Below are positions 7,571 through 16,930 of a stretch of DNA of 45,291 nucleotides, one piece after another (the stretch's first letter is position 1; the number at the start of each line of letters is the position of its first letter). A model generated the notes under the pieces. The model was not told where the DNA came from. It searched no databases and saw only the letters and a list, made by a program, of their open reading frames with translations. Origin of the DNA: Bdellovibrio sp. ZAP7. GTDB taxonomy: Bacteria > Bdellovibrionota_B > Oligoflexia > Oligoflexales > RGVZ01. Location of the stretch: contig CAMDKS010000023.1 in assembly GCA_945900755.1 (NCBI GenBank), positions 1-45,291 on the forward strand, read 5' to 3'. The position numbers and the translations under genes are program-made.

Positions 7571-8899
7571 CTAATTTGTCACTGGAAAGCTTTTATCGTT
7601 GGATTGACTATCGTTAATTAGGACTGCATTTGGATTTTGGCGCACGTTATCCTTAGGAATGGCGGTCGATTTACCTCTCAGGCCATGGCTCGCCGTGGGC
7701 GGGTGGCTGGAGGCAGGGGTGTTTGCCACGAGGCTAGGCAGGCTGAGATCAAGGCCGAGTCCTGGTGCGGGCAGAGCAATCGTTTTGAGGGTAAATGGCA
7801 CTCGAGACAAATCCCTTCTCAGTTTATTGGCAACAATGGCTGCGGTGCTGTCCGCTAGAATTTTGGTGGCAACCTTAAGATGACTCATTTTAATTGGACC
7901 CGGCGTGTAGCTGGAGAATTGTAGTGGAAATAATTGTACGGAATCTGTGACTAAACCCTGACGATCTACTTGCACACGAGCCATCATGCCGTCTTGACCG
8001 CGAGAAAGGCCGTCATGCAAGAAATTTCCCAAGGAGTGGAAAATCACAGCATTCTTACCATCCTGTTTTTTAAGGATTTCGATGCCTTGCATGACGTGCG
8101 GATGATGCGCAAAAACTATGTCACCGTCATACTTAGCAATGAATTCGTGTTCTACAAGAATATTGGACGGCGTCGGCTCGCGGCTTAGTTCTTCTCCGCC
8201 GTGATACATGAGGATGCGAATATCGACATCAGTGTTTTTAAGTGCTGTGAATATTTTTTTACGATTGGCAAGATTGGCTATGTTTGCGCGACTTCCGTTG
8301 GCCCAGCCCTTGACCGAAACCATCCCGATTTTGATGCCTCGAATGGTCTGAATGGCAACAGTCAGTAGCTCGCGTTCATTTTTTGCGACACCATGAAATA
8401 CCGTATTCGGAGCTTGACGCAACACCTCACCCACAGCGGCCGAAATTTCATTACGTGATCTCGGACTCACGCAATCGAGGGAGTGATTGTTCGCTATTCC
8501 AATCATGTTAAATCCCCATTTCGCAAATTCAATGACGCTTGCCGGGGATGTGGCAAAGGCAAATTCCTTGCTAGAAAATTTAGTGCAGGTGCGAGTAAGC
8601 GAGGCCTCTAAGTTTAAAAGATTGAGGTCGGGAGAGCGCAGTATCTCCATGTCTTTTAGTCGTCTATTTATGTAGCCCTTAGGCGGCAAGCCTTGCGGCG
8701 TAAGTTTTTTTGGGGCTTTTCTGTCAGAGTCCACATCTTCTTCAACGATCCAATCACTTCCTATGTAGGCACTATCACCGACAGCGCGAATGTCGACTCT
8801 TGCCTCATCAGGTTCCGGGCTGCCCTGGGCAAAAAGCAGGTCTGAGCTGCCCCACAAGGAGCATGCTACGAGCATTAAGATTTGATATCGATGCCTCAT
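7571..8899 (-). CDS. CapA-family protein (poly-gamma-glutamate synthesis type)
   Basis: A 442-residue secreted protein. A signal peptide (QILMLVACSLWGSSDLLFA) is followed by the metallophosphatase-like CapA/PGA_cap core: AVGDSAYIG, NLLNLEASLT, KWGFNMIGIANNHSLDC, MYHGGEE, HHPHVMQGIEI and HSLGNFLHDG. These segments hold the conserved Asp, Asn/Glu, Asn-His and His residues of the family. In capsule operons CapA helps synthesise or anchor poly-gamma-glutamate, but no capB/capC is present, so the substrate here is unknown. The last ~100 residues are a Pro/Ser-rich low-complexity tail. The gene is flanked by noncoding DNA on both sides and is probably monocistronic. Confidence 0.8.
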   Translation of the reverse strand: MRHRYQILMLVACSLWGSSDLLFAQGSPEPDEARVDIRAVGDSAYIGSDWIVEEDVDSDRKAPKKLTPQGLPPKGYINRRLKDMEILRSPDLNLLNLEASLTRTCTKFSSKEFAFATSPASVIEFAKWGFNMIGIANNHSLDCVSPRSRNEISAAVGEVLRQAPNTVFHGVAKNERELLTVAIQTIRGIKIGMVSVKGWANGSRANIANLANRKKIFTALKNTDVDIRILMYHGGEELSREPTPSNILVEHEFIAKYDGDIVFAHHPHVMQGIEILKKQDGKNAVIFHSLGNFLHDGLSRGQDGMMARVQVDRQGLVTDSVQLFPLQFSSYTPGPIKMSHLKVATKILADSTAAIVANKLRRDLSRVPFTLKTIALPAPGLGLDLSLPSLVANTPASSHPPTASHGLRGKSTAIPKDNVRQNPNAVLINDSQSNDKSFPVTN

Positions 8900-9192
8900 G
8901 CGAGACCTTTCTTTGGCTGCATAGGGTGATTGGCGGAGTAAAAATGGAAGGCTCCTTTTTCACAGCACCATCAGCCCTGCACCTAGAGGTCATCGGCCTC
9001 AGGCACAAAAGCATTAGGAGAAAGCGCAATAAAATGGACTTGCTGCATTAATATCATGGGGTTGAATTTTTAAATTTTGGGTGCCAAACAAAGCATGCGG
9101 CTCCGCAATAGGAGCAATTCCATTGGCCGCAAAATGATTAGATATGATTTAGGGAGAGTGTGGCAAGGTACTATGAATTTCGAGGCAGAAAT
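8900..9192. other. Intergenic, nothing recognised
   Basis: About 290 bases between the CapA-like gene and the end of the DUF4340 gene. I see no convincing gene, tRNA or terminator. It is the likely site of the promoter for the CapA-like gene, which reads leftward. Confidence 0.4.
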
Positions 9193-10671
9193 CTACGGAG
9201 TCGGCACGTCTGGCATCGCAGGCATATCAGGAGTTGCTGGCATGTCGGTTCCTTGTCCCTGAGGTGTTGCGGGAGCTGGGCTAATTCCAGCAAGAACAAT
9301 CTTTTTTGCTTTGAATACTTGAGTTTGTCCACTGGTTCGTAAATACAGCATGTCAGGATTTTCCTTGGTTAGCCAAGCGTCGATGCTTATCGTTGGAACC
9401 GCAGCCTTCAGCATTAGATTAATTCGGTGGAGTGGCGCCATAGGTAATTTTTTCACTTCGGGGCTGGTGGAGCCAAAAACATCCTCTGCTTTTGCGTACT
9501 CAAGATCGACGACAAGATTTCGAATGTGATTTGTGGGCTTAGGTTGGTCCTCTGGCTTTCCTGTGAATTTGCCGTCGGCTCCAAATTTAGCCGAGTCGGC
9601 AGCGGTGTACCAGTCATTTGCAATTTTATGAAAAAAGTCTCCATCGATTGATACTTTCTCGACTTCGGCGGATTGAAACGAGAATATTTTTTTGTCGCGA
9701 AGATCCCTAGCGGTCTTGTTGAGCTTGCTCATGTTGTCGCCGGGGAGTTCGTAGACGGTCGCCGCTCCTGACAAGGCCGCATAGAGTTTGCCTTTGAGAG
9801 TTTCTATTCTGAGAGTGCTGGTCGATTTATCCGTTACCAATTCAATTTCCGCAAAAATCTTTTTGCCAGCAAGTGCAGTTGTAATGGCCTTATCAGGGCT
9901 ATCAAGAAACTCAGTCGCTTTGAGGCCTGTGATATCGTCAATTAAATTGTTCATCGTGGCAGTGTCCGCCGCTGTTGCAATAGGACTTGTAATGGTCCAG
10001 AGTCCGTCTTTTTTCGAAGCCGAGACTTTTTCATTGGCAAGGCTAAGCGTCATCCTCGTCACGTCAGCGGATTTGAGATTGAGTAGGCGTTTTTGCCGAA
10101 GGTCAAACATGGATTTGCCGGTTGAGGTTGCGATGTACTGGCTGCCGGAAAAAACAACATCGCTAGCACTCGTCGCAGTATAGGCACTAAAGCCAACAGG
10201 TGCATTGATGCCGACGTATAGAGTGGTTTTTTTACCGTCTTTTGTTTCGAGCTCAATCATTCGTCGGGGATTCGCTAATCCAAAGGCAGGCCACTTATCT
10301 TTACCAGTTGCAACGTCCGTTTCGGTTTTATATTCGGAGACACTCTTTAGAAGGTCGACAATGGCTTGCTGATCGGCCAAGGTTTGAATGGGTGTCAACA
10401 TGTTCCAAAATCCGTCGACGAGCTTAAACGTCGCATCTACAGATTTGGACGGCGTACCCGCAGGTGCTGCCGTTTTATCGCCATTTTCTGAATCAGCGGC
10501 CGAGTGAAACACAATCCCAGTAACATCGGCAGGCTTGATTGACATAAGCAAACCTTTAGCGTCCTTTTCAGCAACGTCTTTTTTTGTTTGCCATTCATCC
10601 CAAGTTGCCAACCCGCCAAGTGCTAAAAACATTAGCCCAAGGCCGGTCATTTTTTGCCAGTTGCGAATCAT
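9193..10671 (-). CDS. DUF4340 protein of a gliding-type ABC cassette
   Basis: A 492-residue protein with one N-terminal membrane anchor (residues ~8-22). A periplasmic region with DUF4340-type repeats follows: LVDGFWNMLTPIQTLADQQ, PAFGLANPRRMIELETKDGK, TLYVGINAPVGFSAYT, FDLRQKRLLNLKSADVTRM and KDGLWTITSPIATAAD. It ends with a Pro/Met-rich tail (MPATPDMPAMPDVPTP). DUF4340 proteins accompany GldG-like proteins and ABC permeases in many bacteria and are presumed periplasmic accessory subunits; the substrate is unknown. Its ATG at 10671 overlaps the stop of the GldG-like gene by 4 bases, so it is the last gene of the operon. Confidence 0.8.
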   Translation of the reverse strand: MIRNWQKMTGLGLMFLALGGLATWDEWQTKKDVAEKDAKGLLMSIKPADVTGIVFHSAADSENGDKTAAPAGTPSKSVDATFKLVDGFWNMLTPIQTLADQQAIVDLLKSVSEYKTETDVATGKDKWPAFGLANPRRMIELETKDGKKTTLYVGINAPVGFSAYTATSASDVVFSGSQYIATSTGKSMFDLRQKRLLNLKSADVTRMTLSLANEKVSASKKDGLWTITSPIATAADTATMNNLIDDITGLKATEFLDSPDKAITTALAGKKIFAEIELVTDKSTSTLRIETLKGKLYAALSGAATVYELPGDNMSKLNKTARDLRDKKIFSFQSAEVEKVSIDGDFFHKIANDWYTAADSAKFGADGKFTGKPEDQPKPTNHIRNLVVDLEYAKAEDVFGSTSPEVKKLPMAPLHRINLMLKAAVPTISIDAWLTKENPDMLYLRTSGQTQVFKAKKIVLAGISPAPATPQGQGTDMPATPDMPAMPDVPTP

Positions 10672-12227
10672 GCCTGTTTCCTCCGAAGCCAGTAGAATCC
10701 TCCAAAGGCTAAAAATCCGAACGGATAAATGTAACTAATGAATAATAACCCTAACATGCTTGCCCCCGACGTTAGTGCGAGTGTGCTCTTGGTTGTGTCC
10801 TTCGGGCGGATGGCAATGAAGTCGTCGTCTTGGGTTAACCAGCTCAACGTGTTGACCATGAGGTCACGGTTTTCTGCGGTTTGGGCCCCTTGATTGGACG
10901 CAAACTGGCTGGAACCATAGACTGCGACGCGGACTTCCTTATCGCCCACTTTACCCGTAGCACTACCCATGACCGCAAACGAACCCTGCTCGATTCGGCC
11001 GGCCGTAATATTTTTTAGATCCTCGGCGGAGGAAACATTTTTCACTTTTACGGTCGTTGCACCAGTCGTCTTACCGATGAGGCTGACTTTAAATTTTGAG
11101 ATGTTATCTGTCACTTCTGAAATGGACCTCGTGTTTTGAAATAAGACGACGACATTTGTTTTGCGAGCGAAGTCTTTCGTTACAGGGCTCAACTCATCAA
11201 ATTCGCCAATAATCGCGTTGTTTTGACCCAGTAATTCCGCACGAGGATCGTCAGGACGCAGAACCATAAAGTCTCGATTATAGGAAAGTCCGTATTTCGA
11301 TAAAGTAGTATTTAGATTTTCAGTCGGGACTAACGCATCGACAAGGCTAAGAAGGCTACCGCCTTTGCCGACAAAGTCCTCGATGGCTTTACTTTCAGTT
11401 GTCTTTAGATCGTATTTCGGGCCGGCTACGACGAGCGCGGTCGCATCTGCAGGGACTGCGCCTGTGTCTAGTAAATTAACGGTAGCCACTTCATAGCGAT
11501 TGTTTTTTAGTTCCTGGACGATAACTTCAAAGCCGGACGCATCTTGTCCCGTGAGCGCACCTTCACCATGGCCTGTCGTGAAATAGATTTTTTTTGCGCC
11601 GGTTTTTAGAACCGCAATGAGAGCATTTGTGATTTTTTCCTCAGTAAACGTCGTGACCCTGTTTTCTTGGGCTCCTAGTATGAAAATAGCGGTATTGGCG
11701 GCCGTCAATTTATCAGCCATCGCCTGAGTGGGATCTTTTTGTGGGTTGATATAGGAGATATTAAACTTAGCGCCTTTAGCTAGGTACAGTCCAATGAGCT
11801 CGCGAAACGCACTCTCTTGTCCCTGATCAAGAAAATAGGCTTTGACCGTCAGCTCAGTATTTTTTTGGGTTAGAGTTTCAATCGCTTTGAGTGATTGATC
11901 GGAGAGGGTGTTGGCTTTGTCTCGACTCAAATCAAACGTCTTATCAAATCGTGGTCGACTTGTGATCACAGAGATGCCAATGAAAACCATAACGGTTAGC
12001 ACTAGTACAGCTCCTGACGAGGCTCCATACTTGGCGCCCTTTCTTGCGAAAATCTTTTTGAAGCCGCTGCGGTCAAGCCAGCCCCATAGGAGAAGAAGTC
12101 CAATGGCTAGTCCACCGCCAATGGAATTAAAAATAAAAGCGAGGTCTTTAAAGCTTGACGCTATGGACGCAAATATTGCGGCAACGAAAATTGAAATGAA
12201 CGGAAGAATAAATAATCCACTTTTCAT
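10668..12227 (-). CDS. GldG-like ABC transporter auxiliary protein
   Basis: A 519-residue protein with two N-terminal membrane helices, a long periplasmic domain, and a C-terminal helix (LGLLFISYIYPFGFLAFGGFYWL) ending RRKQA. The periplasmic part contains TLSDQSLKAIETLTQ, KIYFTTGHGEGAL, DATALVVAGPKYDL and GGSLLSLVDALV. These are typical of the ABC_transp_aux domain of GldG and of related 'gliding motility-associated' proteins. In Flavobacterium GldA/F/G support gliding; in other lineages the substrate is unknown. GGAGG lies about 10 bases before the ATG. It is translated between the permease (8-base gap) and the DUF4340 protein (overlap). Confidence 0.85.
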   Translation of the reverse strand: MKSGLFILPFISIFVAAIFASIASSFKDLAFIFNSIGGGLAIGLLLLWGWLDRSGFKKIFARKGAKYGASSGAVLVLTVMVFIGISVITSRPRFDKTFDLSRDKANTLSDQSLKAIETLTQKNTELTVKAYFLDQGQESAFRELIGLYLAKGAKFNISYINPQKDPTQAMADKLTAANTAIFILGAQENRVTTFTEEKITNALIAVLKTGAKKIYFTTGHGEGALTGQDASGFEVIVQELKNNRYEVATVNLLDTGAVPADATALVVAGPKYDLKTTESKAIEDFVGKGGSLLSLVDALVPTENLNTTLSKYGLSYNRDFMVLRPDDPRAELLGQNNAIIGEFDELSPVTKDFARKTNVVVLFQNTRSISEVTDNISKFKVSLIGKTTGATTVKVKNVSSAEDLKNITAGRIEQGSFAVMGSATGKVGDKEVRVAVYGSSQFASNQGAQTAENRDLMVNTLSWLTQDDDFIAIRPKDTTKSTLALTSGASMLGLLFISYIYPFGFLAFGGFYWLRRKQA

Positions 12228-12235
12228 AATTGAGA

Positions 12236-13000
12236 TTACCTCCAGCGCTGACTGTCAAGAGTGACATTTGTGAAAAAGAGAAACATGCCTGTAAAAACTA
12301 TAAAATAGGTTGCGTGACCGACTGATATCGTGCCCTTGAAAAACGAATCAAGGTGATCAGAGCTCGCCATATATTTTAAGATGGTTTCGGTAATTCCGCC
12401 TCCGCCAAGATTGGGCGCCATCCAATTCAAAATCAAAAGTAGGAACAATCCGAACATAGTGAACAAAAAAGCCAAAAATTGATTGCTAGTCATCGAGCTT
12501 ACCCAAAGGCCAAACGCGAGCTGTGACGACATTAACAAAAATAGACCGATGTAGCTTGATAAGATCATTACTTTGTCAGGATTACCGTTCAAGATCGTAA
12601 AAAGTGGATAAACGAATGATGCTGCAAGCACTAACGCCATGACTCCCACGGAAGCGATAAATTTTCCGAGTACAATTTCTAGTGCCGTACATGGAGCTGT
12701 TTGCAGGAGGCGAAAAGACTTACTGTGCTTCTCTTCGCTGAAACTTGTCATGGTGACGGCAGGAACAATTAACAGAAAGATGAAATGGACGTTGTTAAAT
12801 AGCGCTTTTAGCAGCTGCTCAAGAGTTGGCGCCTGTCCGCCCATCATCGGTGCCTGGGTCGTCATTTGCATGAACATATGCACAAAATTATTAAAGAAAA
12901 AACCCATGAATAACAGAAAAAACCAGAAAATCGCAGGTGCCCGCGGAGACGAAAAGTAAGCTTTGAAGTCTCGGCGCCCGATAGCAAAAATACCGCCCAT
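12236..13000 (-). CDS. ABC-2 type permease (GldF-like)
   Basis: Start at ATG 13000 chosen because GGGAGG lies 6 bases upstream; a longer frame adds only 8 residues without a site. About 255 residues with six hydrophobic segments: FWFFLLFMGFFFNN, FIFLLIVPAVTMTSF, VGVMALVLAASFVYPLF, SSYIGLFLLMSSQLAFGLW, FLFTMFGLFLLLILNW and ATYFIVFTGMFLFFTNV. The MTSFSEEKHSKSFRLLQTAP stretch is the signature between helices in NosY/GldF-type permeases. It forms the membrane pore of the cassette with the ATPase encoded just upstream. Confidence 0.85.
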   Translation of the reverse strand: MGGIFAIGRRDFKAYFSSPRAPAIFWFFLLFMGFFFNNFVHMFMQMTTQAPMMGGQAPTLEQLLKALFNNVHFIFLLIVPAVTMTSFSEEKHSKSFRLLQTAPCTALEIVLGKFIASVGVMALVLAASFVYPLFTILNGNPDKVMILSSYIGLFLLMSSQLAFGLWVSSMTSNQFLAFLFTMFGLFLLLILNWMAPNLGGGGITETILKYMASSDHLDSFFKGTISVGHATYFIVFTGMFLFFTNVTLDSQRWR

Positions 13001-13030
13001 AAATACCTCCCATTTCAATTTCACTAATGA

Positions 13031-13966
13031 TTATTTGGTTAGCTGCAGGAATACGTCTTCCAAAGATTTAGTTTTGAGTGTTAAGCCCCTCAAACCAAAA
13101 CCGCCGTCGATCACGGCCTTTGCAACGTCGTCGAGAATCTGGTCGCCTGTTGCGGTGTTGACCTCAAACTCAATGTCTTCAGAAGATCCTAAAATAGCAT
13201 TTTCGGCGGCTTTAATGTTCTGTAGGCCGAGGCGGCCAAGGGTCGTCAATGCACTTAAACCGTTGCGAGCCACTTTGAGCCTGTAAATATGACCGCTCTC
13301 CATGGACGACGCGAGTTCTGCGTAGGTGCCTTGAGTGACTATTTTGCCTTTGTTGATAATAATAATTTTATCGCAGGTGTTTTGTACTTCACTTAATATA
13401 TGGGACGACAATAAAATTGTATGTTGGCCAGCAAGAGACCGAATCAGTTTTCTGATTTCAGAAATTTGAGTCGGGTCAAGGCCTTCGGTCGGTTCGTCGA
13501 GAATCAAAACTTCTGGATCATGGACCAGTGCTTGTGCCAGCCCTACTCGCTGCCGAAAACCCTTTGATAGGTTCCCAATGACGCGATTTCTAACATCACC
13601 GAGAGTTAGCTTCTCAATCGTGGCATCGACACGTGCTTTGATGGTTGAGCGTTCAATTTTTCGGAGCTCTGCGGCATACGCAATATAGTCTCCAACCAAC
13701 ATATCAAGATGAAGCGGTGCAACATCGGGTAAATATCCGAGCCGCTTTTTTGCTTCAAGTGGTGAATCAGTAATATCAAATCCAGCGATATTGGCAGTGC
13801 CACTGTCAGCGCCAATGCACCCACACAAAATATCCATCGTGGTGGATTTCCCGGCGCCATTGGCCCCCAAAAAGCCTACGATCTGACCCTTTTGAACCGT
13901 AAAAGTTACGTTGGAAAGAGCGTTAAGCTCTCCGTAGCTTTTCGAAAGTCCTGAGACCTCAATCAT
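13031..13966 (-). CDS. ABC transporter ATP-binding protein (GldA/NosF-like)
   Basis: Start at ATG 13966, with GGAGG 8 bases upstream; the 5-codon longer frame lacks a site. The 311-residue protein has all ATPase motifs: Walker A GANGAGKSTT, Q-loop region YLPDVAPL, signature LSKGFRQRVGLAQAL, Walker B VLILDEPTEGLDP and H-loop LLSSHI. The C-terminal ~90 residues form the extra domain usual in ABC-2 exporters of the CcmA/NosF/GldA type. It is the first gene of the four-gene cassette and starts 74 bases after the acylase gene, so it may be co-transcribed with it. Confidence 0.9.
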   Translation of the reverse strand: MIEVSGLSKSYGELNALSNVTFTVQKGQIVGFLGANGAGKSTTMDILCGCIGADSGTANIAGFDITDSPLEAKKRLGYLPDVAPLHLDMLVGDYIAYAAELRKIERSTIKARVDATIEKLTLGDVRNRVIGNLSKGFRQRVGLAQALVHDPEVLILDEPTEGLDPTQISEIRKLIRSLAGQHTILLSSHILSEVQNTCDKIIIINKGKIVTQGTYAELASSMESGHIYRLKVARNGLSALTTLGRLGLQNIKAAENAILGSSEDIEFEVNTATGDQILDDVAKAVIDGGFGLRGLTLKTKSLEDVFLQLTK

Positions 13967-14040
13967 TAATAAATCCTCCAAAATTTACAGTTTATGCCGA
14001 GCGAGTCTACATTCGGTACGCTGAGAACGAAACAAAATAA

Positions 14041-16302
14041 TTAGTTGGCAATTGGCACAATGGACATGGCGCCAGATTGCCAATATTTTGACCAATTATT
14101 AAAAAAAGGTGAAAGCACATGGCCGCTGGTGCCAGTTGGAAAGGCCCAAAGGCTAGAGTCCGGATTCGAGGGCTGCCACAGTAATCGAGTGCTAGGGCCG
14201 TGATTGGGTCTTTCGGATCGCACTGTGGCCGAGGATCCGAATTGCGCTGGTTCACCAATTTTGAAGAGATTCCCTAGCAAGGGAACTCGGTTGACGAACG
14301 GATGCTGTGCAACGGAGTGATTTCTTTCATGCCAAGGCTTTGTTTGTCTTGCGTCTAGACGTGCCAAACTTTGAAGTATACCGGTGGCGAGTTCCTTGCT
14401 GTCGAGTCCTAATGCGGCAATCGCAGCAGGTGATTCAAGGGCCTTAAGCACGCGAGCTCGACTCATTTCACGGCGTACGCTTGGCAGGGCATCTCCCGAT
14501 TTATTGAATGCTTGAGCAACGGTGTGAAGGATTATTTGGTCAAAAATAAGGAAGCCATCATCGGCCTCACTCATGCACAAGGAACAAGTTTTGGAATCCC
14601 CATCCCAAGTCGCCCACTGCTCTTTTTGGACGCTCGGCAAATAGGACGTGCGCCCATTTTTCAAAAGCCAATCCAGTAGCATTTTGTGAAACCGTGATTT
14701 GGTGTCAAGCTGGAGGAGCCGCATGTCCTCCTGTTTCAACTCATTTGACTGGCTCAATACGGTTCTAATGCGCATGGCGCGATCGTCATCAGACCAATTA
14801 TTAAGATGATCATCTCTCCATAGTTGCTGGTTGGCGGTAGAGATGAACGCAGATTCAGCGCCATTATCAAAAGCATAGAAAAGTCGGCGGCGGTTCGCGT
14901 AGCCACACACAGGGTCCCAATTTGACGAGGTTGCTTCTTCTGCAAACGCTCCATCATTTTGTCGTTTGATATCACAACCGCTGATGCGAAGACCCATATT
15001 CCCGACCTGGTCGAGCATCGTGAAATTTAGGGGGACAAATTTGAACTCGTCAAGTGCTGCGTTAAATGATTCCCACTGCGTCGCGTGAGCCAAAGCCTCT
15101 AAGGGGAGCGATAAGAGTCCAGGCTTTAGAGCGAGCCACTGCCTGGCGACGAATCGTCCCTGGCCTAGGTCTTTTACGATTGGACCGCGTGGAGATTTCT
15201 GTACGGTCAAGAGCTCTGATGCTTGCCCTTTAACCTTTATTTCTTGTTGAGAAGAGGTCAGTGTGGATTCCGATTTTTCTGGGGCCGTAGAATTATAGAT
15301 TGGATCCAATTCTATGACCGCATCATCAACATCCTCTGCTGTATTGGTAATGGACCACGCTAAATGTTGATTCATTCCAAGGAGCACTCCTGGAATGCCC
15401 GGAAGTGCTGTGCCTGTAACCCACCAACCGTCAATCGTGGAGAGCCGCATGGGAATCCAAAGTTGGGGTACCTGATATCCAAGGTGCGGATCGTTGGCTA
15501 ACCAAGCGCCATTTTTTCCACGATAGGCCCAAGAATTGCTGCCATCGAGGTTGCGCAGATCCGTACTTGCCCCAATTTTAAAATCGTTTGGCGTAAGCTG
15601 CGTTTTTGGGAGTGGAGCCACGGCAGCAAGCTCTTTAATTTGTGCAGGAATTGGGTCTTCAAATAGAGGCTGACTCCACGGGTGCTGTAACGGAAAAATA
15701 TAGCTCCACCATTCTGCGGGTAACGTGTCGTGCCAAGCTTTCATTTTTAGGTCTCGCTCCCATGAGTGGCTCATCATATCAGCCATCAATAAAGCAATGA
15801 GCTGTGAGTCGACACAAGTCCACGGTGCCGGGGTTGTGCGGAGAATGGCGTATTCTATCCCTACTTGATTGGGGTATCCAGTTAGAAAACTATTCACTCC
15901 TCGTACATAAGCGTCGCATGTTTTGCGTTGTGCTTCGGGTAATGATTGGTAGGATAATTCAGCGTAGTAGCGCCAGTCTTCTCGCCGTTGTTGTCGGTCA
16001 TATTCGAGTGCAGTGGGTCCAAATAATTCAGCCAGTGCACCGTCGGCTTTTCGGCGCATAAGATCCATTTGAAAAAAACGTTCACCGGCAACGGAAAATC
16101 CTTGAGCCTCAACCGCGGCGAGCCAGTTGCTTGCGTCAATTTGAAACACGCCGCGAGGATCACGGTGAATTTTAGCCTTCGAATAGGATGAAAGATCTAA
16201 ATCTGTAAGGCCTTGCTGCTTTGTGTATGTCCATCCATACGCACACAGTAGGAGGCTAGAAACGATCAAAATAAGGCCAAAGATCCACAAAGTTTTCTTC
16301 AC
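14041..16302 (-). CDS. Penicillin acylase family (S45) Ntn-hydrolase
   Basis: A 753-residue secreted or membrane-anchored precursor. An N-terminal signal or anchor (LWIFGLILIVSSLLLCAYGW) precedes the alpha-chain region (VAGERFFQMDLMRRKADGALAE, RGVNSFL). The autoprocessing site is G254-S255-N-S-W: Ser255 would be the new N-terminal nucleophile of the beta chain. Further family motifs are WLANDPHLGYQVP, GTALPGIPGVLLGMNQHLAWSITN and DVDD. The length fits periplasmic S45 acylases such as penicillin G or acyl-homoserine-lactone acylases; the acyl substrate cannot be inferred. It lies upstream of and in line with the ABC cassette. The 5' leader (16303-16350) contains CCCCCTC, complementary to GAGGGGG, about 5 bases before the ATG. 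Confidence 0.9.
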   Translation of the reverse strand: MKKTLWIFGLILIVSSLLLCAYGWTYTKQQGLTDLDLSSYSKAKIHRDPRGVFQIDASNWLAAVEAQGFSVAGERFFQMDLMRRKADGALAELFGPTALEYDRQQRREDWRYYAELSYQSLPEAQRKTCDAYVRGVNSFLTGYPNQVGIEYAILRTTPAPWTCVDSQLIALLMADMMSHSWERDLKMKAWHDTLPAEWWSYIFPLQHPWSQPLFEDPIPAQIKELAAVAPLPKTQLTPNDFKIGASTDLRNLDGSNSWAYRGKNGAWLANDPHLGYQVPQLWIPMRLSTIDGWWVTGTALPGIPGVLLGMNQHLAWSITNTAEDVDDAVIELDPIYNSTAPEKSESTLTSSQQEIKVKGQASELLTVQKSPRGPIVKDLGQGRFVARQWLALKPGLLSLPLEALAHATQWESFNAALDEFKFVPLNFTMLDQVGNMGLRISGCDIKRQNDGAFAEEATSSNWDPVCGYANRRRLFYAFDNGAESAFISTANQQLWRDDHLNNWSDDDRAMRIRTVLSQSNELKQEDMRLLQLDTKSRFHKMLLDWLLKNGRTSYLPSVQKEQWATWDGDSKTCSLCMSEADDGFLIFDQIILHTVAQAFNKSGDALPSVRREMSRARVLKALESPAAIAALGLDSKELATGILQSLARLDARQTKPWHERNHSVAQHPFVNRVPLLGNLFKIGEPAQFGSSATVRSERPNHGPSTRLLWQPSNPDSSLWAFPTGTSGHVLSPFFNNWSKYWQSGAMSIVPIAN

Positions 16303-16465
16303 AAAACTCCCCCTCTATAGTTCGTCCATGACGACCGTGGGGGTGAAGCATGGTTGTTTCTACTCTAGTTTACAAGCGCGAAGCCTTAGGGAGACCAGGA
16401 CACTTCGCGTAACATAATGATAATATTGGCATATTAAAATACATAAAAAAACTATACTCAGGGAC

Positions 16466-16495
16466 TTGCAAACCTAGGCAAGGAAGTAGCATAAT
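16466..16495 (+). promoter_or_regulatory. Candidate sigma70-type promoter of ihfA
   Basis: TTGCAA (16466-16471), an 18-base spacer and CATAAT (16490-16495) lie about 70 bases upstream of the ihfA ATG. This is the best match in the 260-base gap between the divergent acylase and ihfA genes. Assigned by eye. Confidence 0.45.
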
Positions 16496-16563
16496 ATCTA
16501 CAGCACGTTACGACAAATAATTCAATTTAGATTACGGCCGATGGACCAGAGGAGATACCCAAC

Positions 16564-16896
16564 ATGTCGACACTAACCAAGGATGCTCTCATTGAACTGA
16601 TTCGTGACAAAGTGGGATACCCAGTCAAAGAAGCCAAAGAAATTCTTGAAATGATTTTGGAAGAAGTCAAAGCGAAGCTTGAAAAAGGCAATGAAGTCAA
16701 GATTAGTGGCTTTGGTAAATGGATCGTTAAAGAAAAAAGAAGCCGTCCAGGCCGAAATCCACATACTGGTCAAAAAATTGAGATCACTGCGCGTCGCGTT
16801 GTAACCTTTCATCCATCAGATAGGCTTCGTGACTGCGTTAATCGTCAGGTTCCGCCAACGGATCTATTGAAAGGCTCCAGCTCAAGCGACGATTAG
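16564..16896 (+). CDS. ihfA: Integration host factor alpha subunit
   Basis: A 110-residue HU/IHF family nucleoid protein. The KISGFGKW segment, then RPGRNPHTGQKIEITARRVVTFHPSDRLRD, carries the DNA-intercalating proline (in RPGRNPHTG) and the ITARRVVTF strand that marks IhfA rather than HU. The C-terminal tail, LLKGSSSSDD, extends about 10 residues beyond E. coli IhfA. The ATG is preceded by AGGAGATACCCAAC. IHF bends DNA at recombination, replication and sigma54-type promoter sites. The gene leads the plus-strand run towards the pilus genes, but its own promoter and 34-base gap to the next gene are visible. Confidence 0.9.
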   Translation: MSTLTKDALIELIRDKVGYPVKEAKEILEMILEEVKAKLEKGNEVKISGFGKWIVKEKRSRPGRNPHTGQKIEITARRVVTFHPSDRLRDCVNRQVPPTDLLKGSSSSDD

Positions 16897-16930
16897 AGCT
16901 CTGTCGTAGATTGGTTTGTGACTAGAGGCC

